Origin: Verrucomicrobiia bacterium
GTDB lineage: Bacteria > Verrucomicrobiota > Verrucomicrobiia > Opitutales > Opitutaceae
Assembly: GCA_030424825.1 (NCBI GenBank)
Contig: JAUHWE010000217.1
Coordinates: 1 to 7,409, forward strand
Direction of reading: 5' to 3'
DNA: 7,409 nt
Shown here: one piece after another, positions 1 through 7,409 of the stretch
Numbering within the stretch: the stretch's first letter is position 1
Layout: every line of letters starts with the position of its first letter
Made by a program: the position numbers and the translations under genes
The notes under the pieces: model-generated
Databases searched by the model: none
What the model was told of the DNA's origin: nothing
Seen by the model: only the letters and a program-made list of their open reading frames with translations

Positions 1-940
1 CTTCGCGCCAAGCACCGTTATAATAGTAATAGGAAGCAGCTGGCTTTTTGTTTTTCCCCGTAGCGGTCAAAGAATAAACAAGCAACTTGTCTTTCGGATT
101 ATCAGGATCCGTCGTTTCCTCGAAAACGCCTCCACCGATGAGCCCTAGACCATCGAGTGCGATTGCAAGCGGCCGATTAAGACCGACAAAATTGTCTGAG
201 GCATACTGATCGGACTCGCTCAAGGGAATTGCTATCGGAGCATCGATTACTTCGCCGAAGAACAAGGCGTTTTTCGCTTCTACGTCGTTGTTCCGAATAA
301 CGAGTGCTCTACCATGATAAAGCACCGAATTGTCCGCCACAGCATCAATCCCCGCACCTACTTGGCGCCAGGCTCCGTTGGAAAAATAGAAAATTCCTTC
401 TGGAATCATGTTTCCCGCAGAAGAAGTCGCTTCGGGTACGATGACTTCGATTTTTCTCAGTCCCGGCTCGTCCTCATCCTCATTCGCAACACCGAGCGGA
501 AACGCCGAGCTCAAAGTCCAATGCGGATAAACCGCTATCTGATCCCCATTTTGGAGACCTGTAGCACTTCCACCATCGAGGGTAATTTGCGAAGCTGAGT
601 TCGAAACAATGTCCAAATGAATCCCCTTTTGAACGCCTGACTCAATCACGAGATAATGAGTGGGAGCTCCTGACTGCGCATCGAAGGCTGCGCTTGTCAA
701 AGAATCAGCCGCGACATTCACGACCAGATCACCGGTGCCTGAGGCCGATTCCAACACGCCTCTAAACTCAGCGGACTGCTTAAACGGAAAGGATACAATC
801 ACATCACTTTCCGCCGGCAAATTGATAGAAATGGCTCCCACAATTTGCGAATAAACCTCCTGAGCTTTGACGACCGTTCCTGCAGTAGCAAGGGAGGCAA
901 CAATCGCTATAAGCCTTTTTATCTTACAAGTATTCTTCAT
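1..940 (-). CDS. Secreted TIGR02597-like protein of unknown function (3' end cut by window edge)
   Basis: The frame opens at an ATG at 940 and stays open for 313 codons to the window edge, with no stop. The N-terminus is a clear Sec signal peptide: Lys/Arg-rich residues 2-9, a hydrophobic core at about 10-24, and a likely cleavage site after V-K-A at residue 26. The mature part is rich in beta-type, Gly/Ala/Ser/Thr/Asn segments. Two matching aromatic motifs occur, FYFSNGAWRQVG at 184-195 and YYYYNGAWRE at 304-313, and a GDQIAVYPHWTL stretch lies at 132-143. This layout matches what I remember of the TIGR02597 family, which is uncharacterised and common in Verrucomicrobiota. If so, only a short C-terminus is missing. 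There is an acidic run (EDEDE) at 154-158. The start was chosen because it begins the signal peptide; no good Shine-Dalgarno precedes it. Export is well supported, the family moderately, and the function is unknown. Confidence 0.85.
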   Translation of the reverse strand, partial: MKNTCKIKRLIAIVASLATAGTVVKAQEVYSQIVGAISINLPAESDVIVSFPFKQSAEFRGVLESASGTGDLVVNVAADSLTSAAFDAQSGAPTHYLVIESGVQKGIHLDIVSNSASQITLDGGSATGLQNGDQIAVYPHWTLSSAFPLGVANEDEDEPGLRKIEVIVPEATSSAGNMIPEGIFYFSNGAWRQVGAGIDAVADNSVLYHGRALVIRNNDVEAKNALFFGEVIDAPIAIPLSESDQYASDNFVGLNRPLAIALDGLGLIGGGVFEETTDPDNPKDKLLVYSLTATGKNKKPAASYYYYNGAWRE

Positions 941-968
941 GGATATTTTCAAGGGACTAGGGCTAGCA

Positions 969-1000
969 CGATTCAATCATGTTATATACGGTCGAATCAA
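969..1000 (-). promoter_or_regulatory. Possible promoter/operator of the secreted-protein gene
   Basis: Reading the minus strand, a TATAAC box (981-986) matches the sigma-70 -10 consensus at five of six bases and lies about 40 bases before the ATG at 940. It has no good -35 box at 17 bases. It is flanked by two near-identical octamers, TTGATTCG (993-1000) and TTGAATCG (969-976), 24 bases apart; their cores GATTC and GAATC are also inverted copies of each other. This could be a regulator site over a promoter, but the elements are short and could arise by chance. Confidence 0.25.
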
Positions 1001-1106
1001 GCCCGTAGTTTCGTTTTTTCCATTTGATTTATGGATAAATCCGCAAAAACCGTCCATTCGCAGACTCAGCTCCAAGAAAGGCATCTCCCATTCAGCGAGC
1101 TACCTT

Positions 1107-1132
1107 ATACTCGCCCAGCCAATTGTGAGTAT
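1107..1132. repeat. Short inverted repeat downstream of secA
   Basis: ATACTC (1107-1112) and GAGTAT (1127-1132) form perfect 6-base arms around a 14-base loop, in the 220-base gap between secA and the secreted-protein gene. The stem starts about 30 bases after the secA stop codon. No T-run follows it in the secA direction, so it is not a standard intrinsic terminator. I found no better terminator in this gap. Confidence 0.2.
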
Positions 1133-1160
1133 TTCTCGCATAAAAACGTCAAAGAAATGC

Positions 1161-4100
1161 CTAGCGTCCGCAGCACTGCTTGTATTTTTTTCCACTTCCG
1201 CACGGACAGGGCTCGTTTCGACCGACTTTAGGCACGGTTCTTTTCACAGCCACTTTGGGCAACGAGATCTCTTTCTGGCCGCCAGACTGTCCCATCGGGC
1301 CCGCTGGCACTTCGTCTGCCGGACCTCGCGCTACTGCCTGACGAGCAAGCATCGTTTTGACGTTTTCAATCGCAACGAGATTGGTCGCAGTCCGGAAAAG
1401 TCTCGAGCAAAGCTGGGTACGGATCATCCCGATCAGCTCTTCAAAATAAGTGTAGGCCTCGTTTTTGTATTCGCTCAGTGGATCTTTCTGGCCATAGCTC
1501 CTTAGAGAGACGCTTCTTCGAAGCTCTTCCATCTCGGTAAGATGCTCCTGCCAGCGCCCGTCGATCGAGTTGAGTAAGATGAAACGCTCTAGATGCAGCA
1601 ACGCCTCCTCATTCTCCGCCGTTTTCTTGATCCGATAGGCTTCCTTTATTTTACCTAAAACCAGATCTATGGCCGGCTCCGAGCTCAATCCTTTAAGATC
1701 CTCATCCCGCAGCCCAATGGGAAAATGCGAATTCGCCCAGGTCACAAAACCACTGTAGTCGCCGTCTGATCCACTTGACTCTTTTTCCAAGCGCTCCGCA
1801 AGTTCCTCCTCCACTAACTCGAAAATCGTTTTGCTCGGAACCTCTCCCTGCAACGCCTCATTGCGTATGCCATAAATGATTTCACGCTGTTTGTTGAGAA
1901 CATCATCATATTGAAGCAGCCGCTTACGAATGGAATAGTTCTGTTGCTCAACTTTTTTCTGGGCCGTTTCAATCGAGCGATTCAAGAGAGGGTGTTCTAG
2001 AGGGTCTCCCTCTTCCATCGAATTTTGCAGAATTTTGGCCATGGGACCCGAATTCGCAAAAAGGCGCATTAAGTCATCCTCTAAAGAGATGAAGAACTTC
2101 GACCTCCCGGGATCACCTTGACGGGAACAGCGGCCCCTGAGCTGGCGATCAATACGTCGGGACTCGTGCCGTTCGGTGCCTACCACTAATAGTCCACCGA
2201 GATCCTTGACCCCCTCACCCAACTTGATGTCGGTTCCACGGCCTGCCATATTGGTGGCAATCGTGACGGCTCCTTTAATCCCTGCTCGAGCAACGATCTC
2301 GGCTTCCTGCTGATGGTATTTGGCATTAAGTACGTTGTGCGGAATATTCCTTCTTCTCAACATCCGACCCAAAAGTTCAGACGCTTCGACAGAAACAGTA
2401 CCCACAAGCACCGGTTGCCCTTTCTTGTGCGCGACTTCAATATCGTCTATCGCAGCATTGTATTTTTCACGCCGCGATTTGAAAATCACATCATTATCGT
2501 CAATTCGAATACAGGGTTCGTTCGTGGGAATGATCGCTACATTTAACGAGTAGATGTCGTGAAATTCAGTCGCCTCCGTTTCAGCGGTACCGGTCATACC
2601 CGCAAGCTTATCGTACATGCGGAAATAGTTTTGCACGGTTATGGTTGCATACGTCCGCGACTCTCGCTCGATCGTTACGTTTTCCTTCGCCTCAACGGCC
2701 TGATGCAGCCCATCGCCCCATCGCCGCCCCGGCATGATACGGCCGGTATTCTCATCCACGATGACGACTTTTCCGTCCTGAACGACGTATTCGACATCCT
2801 TTTCGTATAGTGAATAAGCCCTGAGCAACTGGCTGATAGCATGTATGTCCTCCCCCACTACCTCCAGCTTCTCCTGCTCTGCCAGCTTTATAGCGTCTTT
2901 CTCTTCTTGCGACAACGATGTATCTTTGTCCAACTCGCTGAATCGAGTCGCCAGATCTGGCAACATGAACGCATCCGGGTCATCTGGACGAAGCTCTTTA
3001 CGCCCGTTTTCGGTCAAGTCCGCTTGCCGCTGCTTTTCATCAATCACATAGAAGAGCCTTTCTTTGAGGTGATACATTCGATCCTTATTCAGATCTCCAT
3101 GCATCTCAGTATCGAAACGGTCGAATTCCCGTCGATACTCCCCATTTTCCATCAGCCTCATAAAGGTTTTATTCTTGGGCGCACCCAATTTAACCAACAA
3201 CAAATCCGCAAACGGGTCAGGAGCTTCGGGCAAAGGCAGAAGGGGCTCTCCTTTTGCAGCGAGCGCTTTGTTTTCCTTCGCGATCCGGGCGCTTTCCTCC
3301 TGAAAGGCCTGGGACTCTTTCGCAACGGTTTCCTCATCTTTGGCTAGTTCCGCCTTTGCGGCATTCGCAAGCTGATTGCACAATGCCACTTGCTTTGTCA
3401 CCAATCGATGAATACCCGCCTTCATTTTCGTATAAGGCTGCTCCCGCTGAATGGGAGCTGGTCCAGAGATGATGAGCGGCGTTCTGGCCTCATCAATCAA
3501 GATAGAGTCAACTTCATCAATGATCACAAAAAAGTGGTCGCGTTGAACTTGCTCTTCCTTGCTGTGGGCCATGCCATTGTCCCTGAGGTAATCAAAACCA
3601 AATTCAGACGCGGTACCGTAGGTTATGTCACAACCATACATTTCGCGTTTCTGATCGGGAGGCATCTGGTTCTTTATGCAGCCAATCGTAAGTCCTAGAT
3701 ATTTCAGAACATGCCCCATCCATTCCGCATCTCGCTGGGCGAGGTACTCGTTAACCGTGACCAACTGCACATTTCGGGAAGAAAGCGCATTGAGATAAAG
3801 CGGGAGAGTTGAGACAAGCGTCTTGCCCTCACCAGTAGCCATTTCCGCGATACGCCCCTGATGGAGAGCCATTCCACCAATGAGCTGCACATCATAGTGC
3901 ACCATTTCCCAAGGAATTTCCTGTCCCATGACGAGACTCTTAGTTCCTACAAGCCGTCGAGCAGCGTTCTTAACAGTGGCAAATGCCTCTGGGAGCAAAT
4001 CATCTAGCGTTTCGCCCTTCTTGATGCGCTCGCGAAACTGGCTCGTGTGGCTCTTTAGCTCCTCTTCGCTTAGGGCTTGATAGCCCTGTTCAATCTCATT

Positions 4101-4184
4101 GATTTTCTCAACGATTGGCTGGCAGGACTTGAGCCACTTTTTATTGGCGCGACCGGCGAATTTCTTAAAAATTGATGATAACAT
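1161..4184 (-). CDS. secA: Preprotein translocase ATPase SecA (long form with insert and SEC-C tail)
   Basis: SecA is the cytoplasmic ATPase that pushes unfolded preproteins through SecYEG. Domains in order: N-terminal helix; nucleotide-binding domain 1 with Walker A MATGEGKT (115-122) and Walker [18 protein letters not shown] (221-237); the preprotein cross-linking domain, which holds a charged insert of roughly 110 residues at about 263-375; the conserved VIVDENTGR (474-482) and [16 protein letters not shown] (486-501); [13 protein letters not shown] (526-538); NBD2 with [10 protein letters not shown] (644-653) and the arginine-finger region [11 protein letters not shown] (681-691); helical scaffold and wing; a variable linker (about 940-986); and a zinc-binding SEC-C tail with C993, C995, C1004 and C1005. 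The length is 1007 residues, against 901 for E. coli SecA. All key motifs are intact and the frame is unbroken. The ATG at 4184 gives a normal SecA N-terminus, with only a weak GAG upstream. The stop is TAG. Confidence 0.98.
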   Translation of the reverse strand: MLSSIFKKFAGRANKKWLKSCQPIVEKINEIEQGYQALSEEELKSHTSQFRERIKKGETLDDLLPEAFATVKNAARRLVGTKSLVMGQEIPWEMVHYDVQLIGGMALHQGRIAEMATGEGKTLVSTLPLYLNALSSRNVQLVTVNEYLAQRDAEWMGHVLKYLGLTIGCIKNQMPPDQKREMYGCDITYGTASEFGFDYLRDNGMAHSKEEQVQRDHFFVIIDEVDSILIDEARTPLIISGPAPIQREQPYTKMKAGIHRLVTKQVALCNQLANAAKAELAKDEETVAKESQAFQEESARIAKENKALAAKGEPLLPLPEAPDPFADLLLVKLGAPKNKTFMRLMENGEYRREFDRFDTEMHGDLNKDRMYHLKERLFYVIDEKQRQADLTENGRKELRPDDPDAFMLPDLATRFSELDKDTSLSQEEKDAIKLAEQEKLEVVGEDIHAISQLLRAYSLYEKDVEYVVQDGKVVIVDENTGRIMPGRRWGDGLHQAVEAKENVTIERESRTYATITVQNYFRMYDKLAGMTGTAETEATEFHDIYSLNVAIIPTNEPCIRIDDNDVIFKSRREKYNAAIDDIEVAHKKGQPVLVGTVSVEASELLGRMLRRRNIPHNVLNAKYHQQEAEIVARAGIKGAVTIATNMAGRGTDIKLGEGVKDLGGLLVVGTERHESRRIDRQLRGRCSRQGDPGRSKFFISLEDDLMRLFANSGPMAKILQNSMEEGDPLEHPLLNRSIETAQKKVEQQNYSIRKRLLQYDDVLNKQREIIYGIRNEALQGEVPSKTIFELVEEELAERLEKESSGSDGDYSGFVTWANSHFPIGLRDEDLKGLSSEPAIDLVLGKIKEAYRIKKTAENEEALLHLERFILLNSIDGRWQEHLTEMEELRRSVSLRSYGQKDPLSEYKNEAYTYFEELIGMIRTQLCSRLFRTATNLVAIENVKTMLARQAVARGPADEVPAGPMGQSGGQKEISLPKVAVKRTVPKVGRNEPCPCGSGKKYKQCCGR

Positions 4185-4274
4185 TATGGCTCGTTTGTAT
4201 AAAACCCTGTCGGGTAGCGAATAGAAGACCAGCTTGCAATGAAAAGGTTCTTGTTTCTGCCAGCATCCCAGTAC

Positions 4275-4303
4275 GCCAGATTACCTCGAATACGTTCTCT
4301 GGC
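4275..4303. repeat. Inverted repeat between methyltransferase gene and secA
   Basis: GCCAGA (4275-4280) and TCTGGC (4298-4303) are perfect 6-base arms around a 17-base loop, starting about 10 bases after the methyltransferase stop codon and about 90 bases before the secA start. A third CTGGC copy lies close by on the minus strand at about 4261-4265. There is no T-run, so it is not an obvious terminator. It could be a regulator site or RNA stem in the secA leader, or chance. Confidence 0.2.
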
Positions 4304-4313
4304 CAATAAAAGC

Positions 4314-5093
4314 CTACAGATTACGGTTTTTAAATGCCAACCACACAGCTGGACCATGAATATGATCGACCTCTGGATTCTCTCCTAGCAAGTCAAAGCC
4401 AAAATGGCTGAATGCCTTGACCATCTCCTCCTTCTCCATCCAGTTGCACGATTCGCTCCCACCGCCGCAAAACCCTTTCCAATCCAAGGCATCACCATAA
4501 CCGTAGGCATGAAGTCGATGCTCAAATCCTGAATGGCTAGCGACCCAACTCCCGGAAAACTTTCTTTGGACAATCTCGTTCTCCTCGATTAACTGAGCAT
4601 CAAAATAGTGAGTCCAAACAAACAAGGATTTCACCCTTCTCCCTAACAACTCGATGAGCTCGACAGGGTTTTTCATGTGGTATAGAACCCCGCAGGCGAT
4701 GCCCACATCGAAGATCTCTTCCTCTTCCCGCAAAAATCCGACGAAATTCCCCAATTTGAAGCGAGCCCTCTTTAGGTCGAGCAGTTCTTTTACCACCAAG
4801 CATCTTAGGAATGCTTCTGAATTGGCTTCCACACCTATAATCGAACTCGCTCCTGCGTTTTCAAGCATAGCGGTGTGGCAAGCTTCCAGGGGTCCCAACT
4901 CAAGGACGGTCTTTCCTACAAATCCCCCAAGCATTGAGGAAGCCCAATGAATTCTGCCGTCGTCGTGAAGTTTTCCGACCCCTTTTGAGTCAACATTGAG
5001 CTCATCCGGCATAATTGAAAACCACTGGCCTTCAAATAGATCGATGGCGTTTTGGTTGGAGGGCGAGGCCTCAAAAAAATTATCTTTATTCAT
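4314..5093 (-). CDS. Class I SAM-dependent methyltransferase, substrate unknown
   Basis: This 259-residue soluble protein has a Rossmann methyltransferase core. SAM motif I is TVLELGPLEA at 62-71, where GPLE replaces the usual GxGxG loop. The acidic residue ending strand beta-2 is E89, in IGVEANSEAF. The motif II/III region is FDVGIACGVLYHMKNP (128-143). GVLYHMKNP resembles the same segment of CmoB/DUF1698-type methyltransferases, but I recall this ELGPLE...GVLYH...WTHYFD pattern from a separate, poorly described family. The C-terminal third (about 186-259) carries HRLHAYGYGD, DWKGFCGGG and a closing hydrophobic strand. There is no signal peptide or membrane segment. It sits 59 bases after the UDP-xylose synthase gene, which may point to a glycan or sugar-nucleotide substrate; that is context only. 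The ATG at 5093 is preceded by a marginal GGA. The stop is TAG. Confidence 0.85.
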   Translation of the reverse strand: MNKDNFFEASPSNQNAIDLFEGQWFSIMPDELNVDSKGVGKLHDDGRIHWASSMLGGFVGKTVLELGPLEACHTAMLENAGASSIIGVEANSEAFLRCLVVKELLDLKRARFKLGNFVGFLREEEEIFDVGIACGVLYHMKNPVELIELLGRRVKSLFVWTHYFDAQLIEENEIVQRKFSGSWVASHSGFEHRLHAYGYGDALDWKGFCGGGSESCNWMEKEEMVKAFSHFGFDLLGENPEVDHIHGPAVWLAFKNRNL

Positions 5094-5152
5094 CGTTCCA
5101 AAGCAGCAAAGCCTCTTACCCCAATCTCCAATGCAAATTTTGACGCAACTAC

Positions 5153-6085
5153 CTAGCTACTCAAATGAGATCTAAAATAGTCGATCGTTTCGACTAGACC
5201 CTCGTCTAATGGAACCTTGGGCTCCCATCCCAATTTGGCCCTGGCAAGCTCGATGTTTGGTTGACGCTGCTTCGGATCATCAGCTGGCAATGCTTCGTGT
5301 ACGATTTTCGACTTCGAACCGGTCAATTGGATCACCTTTTCAGCCAGTTCGAGCATAGTAAATTCCCCCGGATTTCCGATATTCACTGGTCCGACCAGTT
5401 CCTCTTGCTCCATTAAACGGACAAACCCATCGATCAAATCGCTGTAATAGCAAAACGAACGTGTTTGAGAACCGTCGCCATAGATCGTGATGCCCTCGCC
5501 TTTGAGCGCTTGCATGATGAAATTGGAAACGACCCGGCCGTCTTCCGGAGACATTCTCGGCCCATAAGTATTGAAAATCCGAACAATACGAATATCGACA
5601 CCGTTTTGTCGGTGATAGTCGTAGAACAAGGTTTCCGCACACCGCTTGCCTTCGTCATAGCAAGAACGAATTCCAATAGGATTAACGCTACCCCAATAAG
5701 ACTCTGGCTGCGGGTGCACCTCGGGATCCCCATAGACTTCTGACGTCGATGCCTGAAATACGCGCGCTCTCACCCGCTTCGCCAAACCAAGGCAATTGAT
5801 CGCTCCCATAACGGAAGTTTTGATCGTCTTAATAGCGTTGTACTGATAATGAACCGGAGAGGCGGGGCAGGCCAAATTGTAAATCTGGTCCACTTCTAAT
5901 TTGAAAGGATCAGTCACGTCATGCCTCATGAATTCGAAATTAGGATTCTGCATCAAATGGCTGATATTCCGTTTCGATCCGGTAAAGAGATTATCCATGC
6001 AGATAATTTCGTGACCGTCTTTCAGCAGTCTATCCGCTAGATGGCTGCCGAGAAAACCCGCTCCGCCAGTAATAAGTATTCTCAT
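5153..6085 (-). CDS. uxs: UDP-glucuronate decarboxylase (UDP-xylose synthase)
   Basis: This enzyme converts UDP-glucuronate to UDP-xylose with bound NAD, in the cytoplasm, feeding surface polysaccharide synthesis. It is an extended short-chain dehydrogenase/reductase. Numbering from the ATG at 6085 (310 residues): NAD-binding [10 protein letters not shown] at 7-16, acidic D31 ending beta-2, the [12 protein letters not shown] segment at 70-81, STSEVYGDP at 113-121 with the catalytic Ser/Thr and Glu, the active-site YDEGK (Y143, K147), [10 protein letters not shown] at 169-178, and [11 protein letters not shown] at 203-213. LACPASP plus YDEGKR separates UXS from dTDP-glucose dehydratases and epimerases. 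An in-frame GTG at 6106 would add seven residues (M/V-TESKRP). I prefer the ATG because UXS proteins usually start directly at MRILITGG, although a GGAA lies 11 bases before the GTG. No UDP-glucose dehydrogenase gene is in the window. It lies 85 bases after tgt. Confidence 0.95.
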   Translation of the reverse strand: MRILITGGAGFLGSHLADRLLKDGHEIICMDNLFTGSKRNISHLMQNPNFEFMRHDVTDPFKLEVDQIYNLACPASPVHYQYNAIKTIKTSVMGAINCLGLAKRVRARVFQASTSEVYGDPEVHPQPESYWGSVNPIGIRSCYDEGKRCAETLFYDYHRQNGVDIRIVRIFNTYGPRMSPEDGRVVSNFIMQALKGEGITIYGDGSQTRSFCYYSDLIDGFVRLMEQEELVGPVNIGNPGEFTMLELAEKVIQLTGSKSKIVHEALPADDPKQRQPNIELARAKLGWEPKVPLDEGLVETIDYFRSHLSS

Positions 6086-6170
6086 TGGTCGTTTACTTTC
6101 GGTCACTGTTGGGGAATTCCAAGAACAATGATGTCAACCACCCGTTAAACAATTATCGAGTTTCATTGGC

Positions 6171-7313
6171 TCATCCCTCGTCCCTATCCCCGTTCTCGTA
6201 ATTCGCAATCCAATCTCGACTCCAGGAACTAAAATCCCCGCTTTCAATTCGCTCTCTGGCTTGCTTCATCAGATCCAGATAGAAATGCAGATTGTGGATC
6301 GTCAACAAGGTGCAACTGAGAATCTCCTTCGCAACCGTCAGATGCCGCAGGTAGGCGCGGCTGAAATTTGCGCATGTGTAGTTGTCCATGCCTTCAACCA
6401 AGGGTGCGGGATCGCGGGTGAATTTCGCATTGCGAATGTTTTTCATTCCGAACGGCGTGAAAAAAGCCCCGTTCCGGGCAACTCGGGAGGGCAGTACGCA
6501 GTCGAACATATCCACTCCCAGCCCAATCATTTTTAACATCTGAGAAGGCGTTCCCAGTCCCATTGTGTATCGAGGCTTGTTGGCAGGCAGGAAGGGTATC
6601 GTCACTCCCACCTGATGGAGCATCTCCGGTTCGGGCTCCCCCACACTCACACCTCCGATTGCATAGCCGGAGAATTCCATAGCAGAAAGCTCTTCTGCCG
6701 ATTGGCGCCGCAGATCCTCAAACGTCGATCCTTGAGCAATCGCGAAAACATGGTGTCCAGCGTCGAGAAATCCGATGCTGTCCGCAACGTCGCGACATTT
6801 TAAGGCCCATCGAGACGTCCGCTCAATAGCCTTGGCGCAATCCTGTTTTTCACACGGGAACGGAGGACACTCATCGATTACCATGGCGATATCCGATCCT
6901 AGGTTCGATTGGATCGTCATGACTTCCTTAGGTCCGAGAAAAACTTTTGCCCCATCCAAGTGAGACTGGAAGGCGATTCCCGCCTCGCTGATCTGGCTTA
7001 ACTTCGCCAAACTAAACGCCTGAAACCCTCCACTATCAGTCAAAATCGGCCCATCCCATCCCATAAACGCATGCAACCCACCAAACTCCCGTATCAACTC
7101 TGAGCCGGGTCTAAGATTCAGGTGGTACGTGTTGCCAAGAATGATCTGGGCCTCGATCTCGTGTAACTGAATCGGAGTCAGCCCCTTTACGGTCCCCTGA
7201 GTCCCAACTGGCATGAATATCGGAGTTTCGATTTCGCCATGCAGCGTTTTTAGGCGGCCTCTTCGTGCGGAAGAGTGCTTGTCAGTTTTGATCAGCTGAA
7301 AATGGTCTGTCAT
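6171..7313 (-). CDS. tgt: Queuine/preQ1 tRNA-guanine transglycosylase with altered zinc site
   Basis: Tgt swaps guanine 34 of GU(N)-anticodon tRNAs (Asp, Asn, His, Tyr) for preQ1, the committed step of queuosine modification. The 380-residue protein is full length and starts normally (ARRGRLKTLHGEIETPIFMPVG at 16-37). It keeps ILGNTYHLNLRPG (58-70), TDSGGFQAFSL with the catalytic D93 (92-102), the base-binding DEC (147-149), AIGGVSVGE (218-226), and the nucleophile D271 in MFDCVLPSRVARNG (269-282). The tail of the zinc site, CANFSRAYLRHL (314-325), and H340 in TIHNL are present. However, the two other ligands of the usual CxCxxC are replaced: the segment is M309-D-N311-Y-T-C314. The nucleotide reading confirms this (ATG, AAC, TGC codons). 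The ATG at 7313 is supported by family alignment; no Shine-Dalgarno precedes it. No queA, yajC or secD gene is seen next to it in the window. Confidence 0.96.
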   Translation of the reverse strand: MTDHFQLIKTDKHSSARRGRLKTLHGEIETPIFMPVGTQGTVKGLTPIQLHEIEAQIILGNTYHLNLRPGSELIREFGGLHAFMGWDGPILTDSGGFQAFSLAKLSQISEAGIAFQSHLDGAKVFLGPKEVMTIQSNLGSDIAMVIDECPPFPCEKQDCAKAIERTSRWALKCRDVADSIGFLDAGHHVFAIAQGSTFEDLRRQSAEELSAMEFSGYAIGGVSVGEPEPEMLHQVGVTIPFLPANKPRYTMGLGTPSQMLKMIGLGVDMFDCVLPSRVARNGAFFTPFGMKNIRNAKFTRDPAPLVEGMDNYTCANFSRAYLRHLTVAKEILSCTLLTIHNLHFYLDLMKQARERIESGDFSSWSRDWIANYENGDRDEG

Positions 7314-7409
7314 TGTACGTAGGCAATCGATAGGAGGGAGGACTTCTCCGCCACTTTCAATACTTCGTTACTCAAATCAAACCCCGCTTTTCAGAATCGA
7401 TCTGCAAGA
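7314..7409. other. Region upstream of tgt with no recognised gene
   Basis: These 96 bases precede tgt. All three minus-strand frames meet a stop before the tgt start, so the 3' end of a long upstream gene is not visible here. An AGGAGG lies on the plus strand at about 7332-7337, but no start codon follows it at a suitable distance. I see no clear promoter. Confidence 0.5.

Noticed and set aside
314..854. Plus-strand open frames over the left-end gene
   Set aside because: The minus-strand frame here is continuous for 313 codons with a signal peptide and family-like motifs, so these frames are shadows.
867..1505. Plus-strand open frame of 212 codons
   Set aside because: It runs antisense across the secA 3' end, including the conserved SEC-C tail, and the gap beyond. 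Its translation shows no recognisable domain, and the secA frame explains the conservation.
2841..3347. Plus-strand open frame of 168 codons antisense to secA
   Set aside because: It lies fully inside secA, opposite the insert region. The translation is low in recognisable motifs and looks like the shadow of a Lys/Glu-rich coding strand.
4203..4214. ACCC-tgtc-GGGT hairpin followed by TTTT on the minus strand, just before secA
   Set aside because: The stem is only four base pairs and lies within 20-odd bases of the secA start, too short and badly placed for a terminator.
4314..6085. Possibility that the methyltransferase and uxs genes form a horizontally acquired glycan island
   Set aside because: Both have base composition and codon choice that look like their neighbours by eye, with no repeats, tRNA or mobile-element remnants at the borders.
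6113..6120. GGAATTCC palindrome between tgt and uxs
   Set aside because: It is a single 8-base palindrome with no second copy or flanking symmetry, expected by chance at this scale.
7310..7375. Minus-strand micro-ORF (TTG start, 21 codons) whose TGA overlaps the tgt ATG as ATGA
   Set aside because: The overlap looks like translational coupling, but the start would be TTG with no Shine-Dalgarno, an in-frame stop lies just upstream at 7391-7393, and the short peptide has no recognisable feature. Chance is the simpler explanation.

Overview
The window reads as ordinary chromosomal sequence from a Verrucomicrobiota-like bacterium, probably of the Opitutae/Puniceicoccales type. The reasons are a long SecA (1007 residues) with a large insert in the pre-protein cross-linking region, of a kind I recall from Verrucomicrobiota and Bacteroidota SecA, and a secreted protein that resembles the uncharacterised TIGR02597 family, which I associate with that phylum. 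The lineage call is inference from remembered family patterns, not from a search.

All five genes lie on the minus strand, so transcription runs from high to low coordinates. In that order they are: tgt, tRNA-guanine transglycosylase (7313 to 6171); a UDP-glucuronate decarboxylase/UDP-xylose synthase (about 6085 to 5153); a class I SAM-dependent methyltransferase of unknown substrate (5093 to 4314); secA, the Sec translocase motor (4184 to 1161); and a secreted TIGR02597-like protein whose 3' end runs off the left edge (940 to 1). The gaps are 85, 59, 129 and 220 bases. The first four genes could share a transcript. The last gene probably has its own promoter.

The genes do not form one obvious pathway. 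Tgt works in tRNA queuosine modification and SecA in protein export. The sugar-nucleotide decarboxylase supplies UDP-xylose for surface glycans, and the methyltransferase beside it may act in the same glycan pathway. The left-end protein carries a Sec signal peptide and is a plausible client of the SecA encoded next to it. I see no mobile element, CRISPR array, phage gene, toxin-antitoxin pair, tRNA or rRNA.

I did not find a convincing new system. The best points for a second look are: Tgt lacks two of the three cysteines of the family zinc site, while the catalytic aspartates and the zinc histidine remain; SecA has an insert of roughly 110 residues; the methyltransferase has a non-standard SAM motif; and no gene has a strong Shine-Dalgarno sequence. 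Open reading frames on the plus strand are shadows of these genes.
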